Both the position numbers and the translations under genes were made by a program. A model generated the notes under the pieces. The model was not told where the DNA came from, made no database searches, and worked only from the letters and a program-made list of their open reading frames with translations. From the NCBI GenBank assembly GCA_036526135.1, contig DATCZA010000080.1, positions 1-30,194 on the forward strand: a stretch of 30,194 nt of DNA, read 5' to 3'. Shown piece by piece: positions 1-7,180 of the stretch. Position 1 is the stretch's first letter, and each line of letters starts with the position of its first letter. Source of the stretch: UBA2965 sp036526135. GTDB lineage: Bacteria; Pseudomonadota; Gammaproteobacteria; Pseudomonadales; Azotimanducaceae.

Positions 1-90
1 TCGGCGCAATCCATCGTCGCCAAGGATCTGGCCACCACCGAGGTGTGGCGGACCACCGGCAACGCGCCCGCCTCCACGCAGAGCGGCTAA
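1..90 (+). CDS. C-terminal tail of an unidentified protein (5' end outside window)
   Basis: An open frame runs from the first base of the window to a TAA at 88-90 and encodes 29 residues ending in ASTQSG. The tail is hydrophilic and has no motif I recognise. Its stop overlaps, by four bases, the stop of the convergent metallopeptidase gene, which is a normal arrangement for two real convergent genes. The fragment is too short to assign a function, and it could be a chance open frame. Confidence 0.35.
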   Translation, partial: SAQSIVAKDLATTEVWRTTGNAPASTQSG

Positions 91-938
91 CGGGGAGCGA
101 GCGCCTGGAGATGCCGGTGGGGTGGAAACCCCACGACACGGCGAAAGCCGGTCAGCCCGTCGGAGAACGTCGTCGAGCCCGCCAGGTCATCGAGCCTGGC
201 CACCAGGTCCTCGAGATCGTCCTCGTTGCGCCGGCAACAGGCCAGATAGGCCGCAAGCACCCCGACGAGCGAGGCGCCCTTGCGCTTCAAGCGCTCCTCC
301 ATCTCAAGAAAGTAGCTGGCGCCACCCCAGTAAATGGTCGGGTAGAGCCCCTCGGCACGCAGCTGGGGAACCGCCTCGACGAACCGGCGGTTCGGCTGGC
401 TGTAGGCGGCGGCAGCCGTGTCGAGACGTTCCGAGTAGCGCGCAGCCATCGCCTCGTCGTCCAGCACGTCCATGATCCGCATGACGCGGAACTGCATGAA
501 GCTGGCGAAGCCCTCGGAAAACCAGGCATGCTCGCGGCCGACGAAAGGCAGAACCAGATGGCTGAGCTCGTGAGGCGCGGTCCAGTCATTGCGAAACGCC
601 TCGACCGGCTGTGTCGGGTCCACATACAAGCGCACGCCCTGACGGCGGCCGCGCAGGGTGTTGGCCCAGGGAACGGGGCCCGCCCCCTCGTGACGGGCAA
701 ATCGAAAACGCACGTCCATGGGCAAAGGCCCGACGAGAACCTCCAGCGCACCGGCCACCTCGGCAATCCAGGCTTCCAGCTTGCGGCGCTCCGATTCCGT
801 AAAGCCGTCGTCGTAGACAAACTCGAGACCCGCATCCCGGGGCACCGGCTTCTCATCCGCCTGGGCCATGCTGCAGACGCCTATCCCGTTGAGCAACACC
901 AAGCCCAGCACTCGCAAACGCCAGCGAGACGTCATCAT
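87..938 (-). CDS. Secreted gluzincin-like zinc metallopeptidase
   Basis: The protein has 283 residues. A signal peptide is visible at about residues 1-27 (hydrophobic stretch LGLVLLNGIG, then SMAQA), so it is probably periplasmic or secreted. HELSH at 123-127 is a zinc-binding HExxH motif with the catalytic Glu124, and SEGFA (Glu142) resembles the downstream third zinc ligand of M1/M61-like gluzincins. Only 14 residues separate the motif from Glu142, fewer than the 18 usual in M1, so exact family membership is uncertain. Substrate is unknown. The start overlaps the stop of the upstream GMC gene in an ATGA-type junction, which suggests translational coupling; a second ATG at 935 is an alternative start. 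The gene converges on the fragment at 1-90. Confidence 0.75.
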   Translation of the reverse strand: MMTSRWRLRVLGLVLLNGIGVCSMAQADEKPVPRDAGLEFVYDDGFTESERRKLEAWIAEVAGALEVLVGPLPMDVRFRFARHEGAGPVPWANTLRGRRQGVRLYVDPTQPVEAFRNDWTAPHELSHLVLPFVGREHAWFSEGFASFMQFRVMRIMDVLDDEAMAARYSERLDTAAAAYSQPNRRFVEAVPQLRAEGLYPTIYWGGASYFLEMEERLKRKGASLVGVLAAYLACCRRNEDDLEDLVARLDDLAGSTTFSDGLTGFRRVVGFPPHRHLQALAPR

Positions 939-2605
939 CGCGTGGGGCTGGCCGGCGCGTCGAAATAACCCAGCGCTTCCGCGGCCAATCGCCGCCCGAG
1001 AATGGCGTCTGCCGCCTTTTCAGCGGTCATGATCGTAGGGGCGTTGAGGTTGCCGTTGGTGATGTGAGGGAAGATCGAGGCGTCCACGACCCGCAGCCCC
1101 TGGATTCCGCGAACGCGGCACTCCGAGTCCACCACCGCCATTGGGTCGTTCCCCATGCGGCAGGTTCCGCAGGGGTGATAGGCACTCTCCGTGCTGCGGC
1201 GCACGAAGGCATCTATTGCCCCGTCCGAATCGGCGCCGCTCCCCGGGGCGATCTCGACACCCCGATAAGGGTCGAATGCCCGCTGGGCGAAGAGCTCCCG
1301 GGAGAGGCGAATCGCCCGCCGGAACACCTGCCAGTCTTCCTCGCAGGACATGTAGTTGAAACTGATGACGGGGGCGACGTCCGGGTCTGCCGAGCGCAGG
1401 GTGAGGCGGCCGCGGCTGGGGCTCAGCATGGGCCCCACGTGCACCTGAAAACCGTCCGCATCGGCCACCGACCGCCCGTCGTAGGACACGGCCGCCGGCA
1501 GAAAGTGAAACTGGACGTCCGGCCAGGGGACCCGCGCTGAGCTGCGCACGAACCCGCCGGTCTCGAAATGGTTGGAGGCCCCCGGACCGGAAGCGGTGAG
1601 CAGCCACCGAGCGCCGATCACCCCCTTGCCCAACGGGTTGAGCCAGCGGTTGAGCGACACGGGCTGAGTGCACGCCTGCTGAAAATAGATCTCCAGATGG
1701 TCCATGAGGTTGGCACCCACCCCGGGGAGCTCGTGACGCACGGGAATCCCGTGAGGTTCGAGGGCTTCCCCGGGTCCGATGCCGGAGAGCATGAGCAGCT
1801 GAGGAGAGCCGATGGCTCCTGCCGCCAGAACCACCTCCTCCCGGGCCACCGCGGTGTGGGTTGCCCCCCGATGCCGGTAGGTCAAGCCTTCGCAGCGGCC
1901 CGATTCCACGTTCAGCCGCTGAACCGGGGAGCCCGAGCGGACCGTCAGGTTGCTCCGCGAGACAGCAGGGGCGAGATAGGCCAGGGCCGCGCTGCAGCGA
2001 ACCCCGTCGCGCACCGTCATCTCCAGGTCACCAAAGCCTTCCTGCCGGTAACCGTTGAGGTCGTCGCTGAGCGCATGCCCCGCTTGCTCAGCCGCCTGGA
2101 GAAAGGTCTCGTAGAGGGGATTGGCGCGCCGCCCGCGGCTGACGGTCAGCGGTCCCGCCCGGCCCCGATAGGGGTCTCCCTCGGCAGCGCCGAGCACATG
2201 CTCGGCCCGCTTGAAGTAGGGCAGGACGTCCGCGTAGCCCCATCCCGTAGCACCCAGGCTCTCCCAGCGCTCGAAGTCGCGCGGGTGGCCGCGCACGTAA
2301 ACCATGCCATTGATGGACGACGACCCGCCCAGCACCCGCCCCCGCGGGCAGGCCAGGCTTCTGCCGTCGAGCGCCGGCTCGGCCTCCGCCTGATAGCACC
2401 AGTCGAATCGCGGCCGGCCAATGGGCAGCGAGAACGCCGAAGGCATGCGAACGAACAGATGCCGATCGCTGCCACCGGCCTCTAAAAGCAACACCGATCG
2501 GGCACCGTCCTCGGAGAGCCGGTTGGCGAGCACGCATCCCGCGGAGCCGGCCCCTGCAATGATGTAGTCGAAGACTTCCAACGATCCCGTACCCTGCCCA
2601 GTCAC
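935..2605 (-). CDS. GMC-family FAD-dependent oxidoreductase (choline/alcohol dehydrogenase-like)
   Basis: The protein has 556 residues, a normal GMC length. The N-terminal FAD-binding Rossmann motif is GAGSAGC at 18-24, followed by LLLEAGG. The first GMC signature, GGSSSING, lies at 93-100 and the second (GSPQLLMLSGIGP) near the middle. The C-terminal substrate domain carries YHPCGTCRMG with the probable catalytic His477, then NGNLNAPTIM. Family members oxidise primary alcohols, including choline, aliphatic and terpenoid or polyethylene-glycol-like alcohols, to aldehydes; the substrate here cannot be read from sequence. No signal peptide is seen, so it is probably cytoplasmic. The start is GTG with a weak ribosome site; a TTG eight codons later, just before the conserved FDYII, is an alternative. 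It is divergent from the sterol-reductase-like gene and coupled to the downstream peptidase. Confidence 0.9.
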   Translation of the reverse strand: MTGQGTGSLEVFDYIIAGAGSAGCVLANRLSEDGARSVLLLEAGGSDRHLFVRMPSAFSLPIGRPRFDWCYQAEAEPALDGRSLACPRGRVLGGSSSINGMVYVRGHPRDFERWESLGATGWGYADVLPYFKRAEHVLGAAEGDPYRGRAGPLTVSRGRRANPLYETFLQAAEQAGHALSDDLNGYRQEGFGDLEMTVRDGVRCSAALAYLAPAVSRSNLTVRSGSPVQRLNVESGRCEGLTYRHRGATHTAVAREEVVLAAGAIGSPQLLMLSGIGPGEALEPHGIPVRHELPGVGANLMDHLEIYFQQACTQPVSLNRWLNPLGKGVIGARWLLTASGPGASNHFETGGFVRSSARVPWPDVQFHFLPAAVSYDGRSVADADGFQVHVGPMLSPSRGRLTLRSADPDVAPVISFNYMSCEEDWQVFRRAIRLSRELFAQRAFDPYRGVEIAPGSGADSDGAIDAFVRRSTESAYHPCGTCRMGNDPMAVVDSECRVRGIQGLRVVDASIFPHITNGNLNAPTIMTAEKAADAILGRRLAAEALGYFDAPASPTR

Positions 2606-2710
2606 TGCTGCGCGTCTGCCCGAGGTGCAGGCTAGCAGACGCCGGGCGGAAATGGGGCACAGCGGCGCGGCGGCGGTTAGAATTCCAGGTCAGCGCCCCG
2701 GGGAAGGAAG

Positions 2711-3814
2711 ATGGTGAGCGGTAGCCTGCTGGCCGGATGGTTCGCGCCGCTGGCGGTTTATCTTGCGATACTGATCCTGCATCTCGCCCTGCCCGCGCGG
2801 AGGGTAGACGGGTACGCGCTGGATCCCGGCACGGGCCAGCCTCTGACCTACCGCCTGAACGGCCTTGTCGTGTTCGCCCTCGTCACTTCGGTCTGGCTCG
2901 CTGCAGGCTGGAAGGGCTGGATCAGCTGGGACTGGCTCTACGTCAACCGCTGGAGCGCAATGGGCGGGGCCTGTCTGGTCGGGCTGGCCTACAGCCTGAT
3001 CACCGTGCTCGGCGCGCCCCCGACCGGCCGGTCACTTTTAGCCGATCTCTACCTCGGCAGGCCGGAAAATCCGCAGCACTTCAACAAGCGTGTCGATGCG
3101 AAGATGTTTCTCTATCTCGCGGGCGCCGTTCTGCTCGGCCTGAACACCCTGTCCGCCACGGCGTTTCACGCGGGTGCCCTGGGTAGCGCCAGCAACCCCG
3201 GCGTATATCTCCATGCAGCTCTGCTCACTTTTTTCGTGCTGGACTATCTCGTCTTCGAGCGGGTTCATCTCTACACCTACGACCTGTTCGCCGAGCGCGT
3301 GGGGCTCAAGCTCGGCTGGGGCTGCCTGGCCTTCTACCCCTTCTTCTACCCTGTGGGCCTGTGGGGCACCGCCCACCTGGGCAAGCCGTCGGTGATCGCC
3401 GACCTCGGCTGGATCTGGCTCGCGCTGAGCGCGCTCGTTTTTCTGTCCGGCTGGGTACTGGCGCGGGGCGCAAACCTTCAGAAGTACGTTTTCAAAAGAT
3501 TCCCGGAGCGGGCGTTCCTGGGCCGATTTCCTCCGCGGGTCATTCACGGCGGCAACCTGGCCCTGCTGTGCGGCGGGTTCTGGGGCGTCGCCCGACACGT
3601 CAACTACCTGGGCGAGATCCTCATGGCCACGGGTCTCGCGATGTCCCTCGGGCATCTGGACAGCCCCTGGCCCTGGCTATATCCCCTGTACTATCTGGCC
3701 CTGCTGGTGCCGCGGGAGCGCGATGACGACCGTCGCTGTGCGGAGAAGTACGGGACGCTGTGGGACGAGTACCGGCGCCGGGTTCCCTACCGGATCGTCC
3801 CGCGGATCTATTGA
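2711..3814 (+). CDS. ERG4/ERG24-family sterol (C14/C7) reductase-like integral membrane protein
   Basis: The protein has 367 residues with about eight to ten hydrophobic segments and no signal peptide. The C-terminus carries the hallmark of the ERG4/ERG24 family: GGFWGVARHVNYLGE (RHVNYLGE at about 295-302) and CAEKYGTLWDEY (343-354), followed by VPYRIVPRIY at the very end. These motifs form the NADPH and sterol pocket in delta14- and delta7-sterol reductases. Known members reduce ring double bonds of sterols in membranes; a sterol, hopanoid or other polycyclic isoprenoid could be the substrate here. Isoprenylcysteine-methyltransferase-like or DUF1295 proteins share part of the fold and are the main alternative. 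GAAGGAAG directly precedes the ATG; GTG at 2714 is also possible. The CarS-like gene starts 23 bases after the stop, so the two probably form an operon. Confidence 0.8.
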   Translation: MVSGSLLAGWFAPLAVYLAILILHLALPARRVDGYALDPGTGQPLTYRLNGLVVFALVTSVWLAAGWKGWISWDWLYVNRWSAMGGACLVGLAYSLITVLGAPPTGRSLLADLYLGRPENPQHFNKRVDAKMFLYLAGAVLLGLNTLSATAFHAGALGSASNPGVYLHAALLTFFVLDYLVFERVHLYTYDLFAERVGLKLGWGCLAFYPFFYPVGLWGTAHLGKPSVIADLGWIWLALSALVFLSGWVLARGANLQKYVFKRFPERAFLGRFPPRVIHGGNLALLCGGFWGVARHVNYLGEILMATGLAMSLGHLDSPWPWLYPLYYLALLVPRERDDDRRCAEKYGTLWDEYRRRVPYRIVPRIY

Positions 3815-3837
3815 CGCAGCGGAGCACGGACCTGCAC

Positions 3838-4332
3838 ATGAATCTGGATCTCATACTTGCCCTGAAGGTGCTCGCGCTGGCGCTGAGCGCCAATGGGGCT
3901 CCGGTGATCGGCAAGCGCCTGTTCGGCGCCCGCTGGGCGATCCCCCTGGACGGCGGTCTCACCTTTCTGGACGGGCGGCCTCTGCTGGGGTCGAGCAAAA
4001 CCGTCCGGGGGCTGGTGCTGAGCCTGGCCACCACCACCCTCGTGGCAACGGCGCTAGGCTACGGCTGGCAGCTGGGTGTGATCTACTCGGCGTTGACGAT
4101 GTCCGGGGACGCGCTGTCGAGCTTCGTCAAGCGGCGCCGGGGCATTCCGCCCAGCGGTCGGTTCCGCGGCCTGGATCAGATCCCCGAAACCGCTCTGCCC
4201 ATGTGGGTCTGCAGCTCGGCGCTGGGGCTGACGGGCTGGGACATCGCGGTGCTCGTGGCGTTGTTCTTCGCCGGTGATTTCGTGCTGTCGAAAGTACTCT
4301 ACCGGATCGGCATCCGCGACGAGCCCTACTGA
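3838..4332 (+). CDS. CarS-like (CDP-archaeol synthase, DUF46 family) integral membrane protein
   Basis: The protein has 164 residues and about four to five membrane helices. It matches the CarS/DUF46 pattern: SANGAP at 17-22, PLDGG at 36-40, DGRPLLGSSKTVRG at 45-58, GDALSSFVKRR at 90-100 and PPSGRFRGLDQIPE at 104-117. In archaea CarS moves CMP from CTP onto an unsaturated archaetidic acid at the membrane. Bacterial homologues exist, and their substrate is generally not established, so activity on an ordinary phosphatidic acid or another lipid phosphate is only an inference. I chose the ATG at 3838 because an upstream in-frame start (3760) would overlap the preceding gene by 55 bases and add a non-hydrophobic, low-complexity tail. 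The gene follows the sterol-reductase-like gene closely and overlaps the convergent phosphoesterase by seven bases. Confidence 0.8.
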   Translation: MNLDLILALKVLALALSANGAPVIGKRLFGARWAIPLDGGLTFLDGRPLLGSSKTVRGLVLSLATTTLVATALGYGWQLGVIYSALTMSGDALSSFVKRRRGIPPSGRFRGLDQIPETALPMWVCSSALGLTGWDIAVLVALFFAGDFVLSKVLYRIGIRDEPY

Positions 4333-5291
4333 AGCTGCGCGGCGCCAGGGCCCGCCGAATGAAAGACGTGCACCGTAAGCTCTGGCGGACAGTTCAGGCG
4401 GACGGCGACCATGGATGCCCCTGCGCCGGGCGACGTGTACCCCCGCATGCCTTTGTAATCCCAGCATCCGCGTCCGAGGCGCCTGGGAACGCGAGAGTCG
4501 AGCGTGACCGGATAGCCCCCCGGCAGGCAGATCTGACCCCCATGGGTATGGCCGCACAACAGCAGCTGCACGCCGGCGCGCGCCGCCTGCCGGTAGACCT
4601 CGGGCGTATGGCTCAGCAGGATCCTGGGCACCGTGTCGGGAACGCCGGCCAGAGCCTTCTCGATGTCGTGCACGCCGAAGAAGTGAGCATCGTCGATCCC
4701 GGCAAGGTAGAGGTGATCGTCACCGTGCCGGTGGGCGTGACTTTCGTTCATGAGCATGCGAATGCCCATGTCCTCCAGGGCGGGCAGCATGGTCACGCTG
4801 TCGTGGTTACCGAAGACGGCGTAGACCGATCCGTCCAGGTTGCTGCGCAGCCGGGCCATGCCGCGCAGGGCATCGTCGATGGCGCCGTAGGTGCGGAAAC
4901 GGTAGTCGCCGGTCAGCACGCAGACGTCGTAGGTCAGCTCCCGGACCCTTTCGATGATGGCGTGCAGCAGCTCGTCGCTCACGTCCACGTGCAGATCCGA
5001 GAGGTGCAGGACCCGCAGCCCGTCTAGACCGGCGGGAAGAGCGTCGAGCACCACGTGATTCTCCACCACCCGATGATCGAGAGCGTTCCTGCTGGCGCGG
5101 GCATACAGGCCCGAGACCTTGAGCGAGTTGCGAATGATGGAATGAACCGAGTACCAGTTCTCCGGGTGAAAAAAGCGGATCCCATGGCTGAATAGCCGAG
5201 ACTCGTGAGCCGTCTCCACGCCGAGGCGCTCACGGGCGTGGGCGGTGCCTAGGCGTTTTTCCAGGCGTTGCAGAATCTCGCTGTCGCGCAT
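4326..5291 (-). CDS. YkuE/YaeI-like calcineurin-type metallophosphoesterase
   Basis: The protein has 321 residues. The calcineurin-type metal-binding motifs appear in order: SDLHV (Asp99, His101), TGDY (128-131), GNHD (161-164), LLSHTPE (His228) and GHTHGGQ (247-252). YkuE/YaeI relatives are membrane-associated phosphodiesterases or pyrophosphatases, and some act on lipid-linked substrates. About 75 residues precede the catalytic domain and include FHPENWYSVHSIIRNSL, which could form an amphipathic membrane-contacting helix; no signal peptide is visible. The start has no clear Shine-Dalgarno sequence, and a perfect TATAAT lies seven bases upstream of the ATG, so the transcript may be leaderless. 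It converges with the CarS-like gene and follows the crotonase gene on the same strand. Confidence 0.88.
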   Translation of the reverse strand: MRDSEILQRLEKRLGTAHARERLGVETAHESRLFSHGIRFFHPENWYSVHSIIRNSLKVSGLYARASRNALDHRVVENHVVLDALPAGLDGLRVLHLSDLHVDVSDELLHAIIERVRELTYDVCVLTGDYRFRTYGAIDDALRGMARLRSNLDGSVYAVFGNHDSVTMLPALEDMGIRMLMNESHAHRHGDDHLYLAGIDDAHFFGVHDIEKALAGVPDTVPRILLSHTPEVYRQAARAGVQLLLCGHTHGGQICLPGGYPVTLDSRVPRRLGRGCWDYKGMRGYTSPGAGASMVAVRLNCPPELTVHVFHSAGPGAAQLQ

Positions 5292-5297
5292 CTGAAG

Positions 5298-5303
5298 ATT
5301 ATA
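5298..5303 (-). promoter_or_regulatory. TATAAT -10 element immediately before the phosphoesterase start
   Basis: On the minus strand, a perfect TATAAT ends seven bases before the ATG at 5291, so a transcript starting at the usual distance would begin at or next to the start codon. No convincing -35 hexamer is seen at 16-18 bases (GTCAGC or TCAGCG are poor). The site sits in the 44-base gap after the crotonase gene and could be a chance AT-rich word. Confidence 0.4.
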
Positions 5304-5335
5304 TATGCCACGCCCCTGCCCGCTGACGTTTCCCG

Positions 5336-6136
5336 CTATCCCCGATCGCCGCCGAACTCGGGGGGGCGTTTTTCCATGAACGCCCTGGCCCCCTCCTGCA
5401 TGTTACGCGGGATGAGCACTCCCTGGTGCGCCATCTCCAGCCCAAGCTGATCCCCAAAGGTGTGGTGAATGGCTGCATCAACGCATTCGCGAATGCGGGT
5501 GCACGCGCTCGGCGAGGAGCGCTTCAGAACCATCGCCACGCGGCCGACTTCCGCGTCGAGCTCCTCATCCGGCACCGAGCGCCAGATGAGGCCCCAGGCT
5601 TCGGCCTGGTTCGCGGTGATGCGATCGCCCAGCAGCGTCATCCCCAGGGCACGGGCACGCCCAACCCTCATCGGTATGCTCCAGGTGGAGCCGAGATCGG
5701 GCACGATGCCGAGATTGGGGCCGAAGGTCGCCACGAAGATTGCCGACTCCGCGGCGATGGCGACGTCGCAGGCCAGCGCCAGCCCGAGCCCGCCGCCGGC
5801 TGCAGGACCATTGACCCGAGCGATGGTCGGCACCGGGCAGCTCATCAGCGCGCTGACCGCGCCGTTGAAGAGATCGCCGCTGTCCGGGGCGTCCTGCAGG
5901 TCCGGGTCTGCCGGCCCCTCCGCCGCGCGGGCGAGATCCGCGCCGGCGCAAAAGCCGCGCCCCGCGCCCGTCAAGATGACCACGCGCACGCTTTCGTCTT
6001 CGACAACCCGTTCCATGGCCCGGCAGATGCCGCCCATGAGCTCGTCGTTCATGGCGTTGAGGACCTCGGGCCGGTTCAGAATGAGCGTGGCTGTGCCGTC
6101 GTCAATCTCGCAGAGGACGATTTCTGAGTCTGACAT
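5336..6136 (-). CDS. Enoyl-CoA hydratase/isomerase-family protein, PaaG-like
   Basis: The protein has 266 residues, the usual crotonase length. The oxyanion-hole regions are clear: GRGFCAGADL (near 58-68) and GPAAGGGLGLALACDVAIA. Aligned with rat enoyl-CoA hydratase, the GGGCE glutamate is replaced by Gly (GGGLG), and the QPE glutamate also falls on a Gly within TFGPNLGIVPD. The Asp in GIVPDLGSTW matches the PaaG isomerase pattern rather than classical hydratases. It probably acts on an acyl-CoA in fatty-acid or aromatic catabolism as an isomerase; hydratase activity looks unlikely. GGGGGAG lies five bases before the ATG. It stands between the barrel protein and the phosphoesterase on the same strand and may share a transcript with them. 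Confidence 0.88.
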   Translation of the reverse strand: MSDSEIVLCEIDDGTATLILNRPEVLNAMNDELMGGICRAMERVVEDESVRVVILTGAGRGFCAGADLARAAEGPADPDLQDAPDSGDLFNGAVSALMSCPVPTIARVNGPAAGGGLGLALACDVAIAAESAIFVATFGPNLGIVPDLGSTWSIPMRVGRARALGMTLLGDRITANQAEAWGLIWRSVPDEELDAEVGRVAMVLKRSSPSACTRIRECVDAAIHHTFGDQLGLEMAHQGVLIPRNMQEGARAFMEKRPPEFGGDRG

Positions 6137-6257
6137 AGGACTCCCCCATGAAGAGCGGATGAATCAGCTGCATCCCATGGAACCAGAAACGTCCCGGAGC
6201 GGACAAGGGCTACGCGCCATCGCGCCGGGCGGGGAGGTCAATAACCCGTTGGCGGTC

Positions 6258-7019
6258 TCAGAACCGGAAGTTGAAACCGACGAGGGGCCCGTGGAACCCG
6301 TACTCCGTGGTCAGCTCGGCATCGTCGAACTCGGTGTCCCGATAGCGATACCCGAACATGATCCGGTTCATGCGCCGCTTGCCCACCGTGTAGGCGGCCA
6401 GTGCCTGAGCCTGCCAGCTGCCTTCGGATTCGCCGAAGCTTACGTCCCCGAGGGTGAGGATGGACCACCGATCCGACAGATCGAAACGGTAGCGAACGCC
6501 CAGAAGAGCATCGAAGTAGTCGGCCGACGAATCTCGACGGGCGACATCGTCGCCCTGGAATTGCAGACGGTAGGTGTTGTCGAACCCGGTGTAGCGCGCT
6601 CCGCCATAGATGCTCAGTGGCGAGCCGGCGCCGCCCGGCCAGAAGGCAACCCCGGCGTCCAGGAACACCTGCTTGTTCTTGGTTTTCAGCCGCAACGCAT
6701 CCTCACCAGTCGCGTCCGAGATCTTGACGAAGGTCACATCCGCAAAGGCGCTCCAGCGACCCCGCCCCCCTTCCACGGCCACCTGGAACGCCGCATCGAG
6801 ATTGCCCAGCGCGTCCTTGAAATCGATCTCGGTGCCGCCGACGGGCGAGTCCCGCCAGCTGAGATCCAGCTTCGTATCCATGGCCCAGATGTAGGGCGTG
6901 ATGGACCACCAGGTCTCGTCGCCTTGTTCCGCGCGAAGCCCGCTGCTGCCAAGCATCAGCAATGCGGCCATCAGGAAGATGACCGAATACCGTCCCACGC
7001 TGACCCATCCAAGATTCAT
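6258..7019 (-). CDS. Outer-membrane beta-barrel protein
   Basis: The protein has 253 residues. An N-terminal signal peptide (YSVIFLMAALLMLGSSGLRA, about residues 11-30) is followed by WWSITPYIWAMD and many alternating amphipathic strands rich in Tyr, Phe, Trp, Gly and Asp. The chain ends in GPLVGFNFRF with a terminal Phe, the classic signal for the barrel assembly machinery. It resembles small eight-stranded barrels of the OmpW/OmpA type. The exact family and any substrate are not identified. GAGAGGA lies upstream of the ATG. It is divergent from the hydrolase lipoprotein across a 161-base gap. Confidence 0.8.
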   Translation of the reverse strand: MNLGWVSVGRYSVIFLMAALLMLGSSGLRAEQGDETWWSITPYIWAMDTKLDLSWRDSPVGGTEIDFKDALGNLDAAFQVAVEGGRGRWSAFADVTFVKISDATGEDALRLKTKNKQVFLDAGVAFWPGGAGSPLSIYGGARYTGFDNTYRLQFQGDDVARRDSSADYFDALLGVRYRFDLSDRWSILTLGDVSFGESEGSWQAQALAAYTVGKRRMNRIMFGYRYRDTEFDDAELTTEYGFHGPLVGFNFRF

Positions 7020-7180
7020 AACTGCAAGTCCTCTCGCTACGCTCGGCTAGTCCCAACAACGTGCCACGTACCTGAAATCAGCAGGCCCTCGACGACGCGC
7101 ATCATACTGGACCTGTGCTGATGTGGCATCATTGACCTCTTCGAGAATGAAAACGTCAGCCATCAAGAGGTCGCCAAGCC

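Noticed and set aside
45..968. Long plus-strand open frame of 307 codons opposite the metallopeptidase
   Set aside because: It lies antisense to a gene with signal peptide and zinc motif, has low-complexity Arg/His/Gln-rich composition and no recognisable domain; GC-rich DNA gives such shadows.
2678..2683. TAGAAT as -10 of the sterol-reductase-like gene
   Set aside because: No matching -35 element at 16-18 bases; one hexamer alone is too weak to list.
5469..7121. 550-codon plus-strand frame across the crotonase and barrel genes
   Set aside because: Ser/Arg/Pro-rich composition, no family motif, and it spans two well-supported genes on the other strand and the gap between them.
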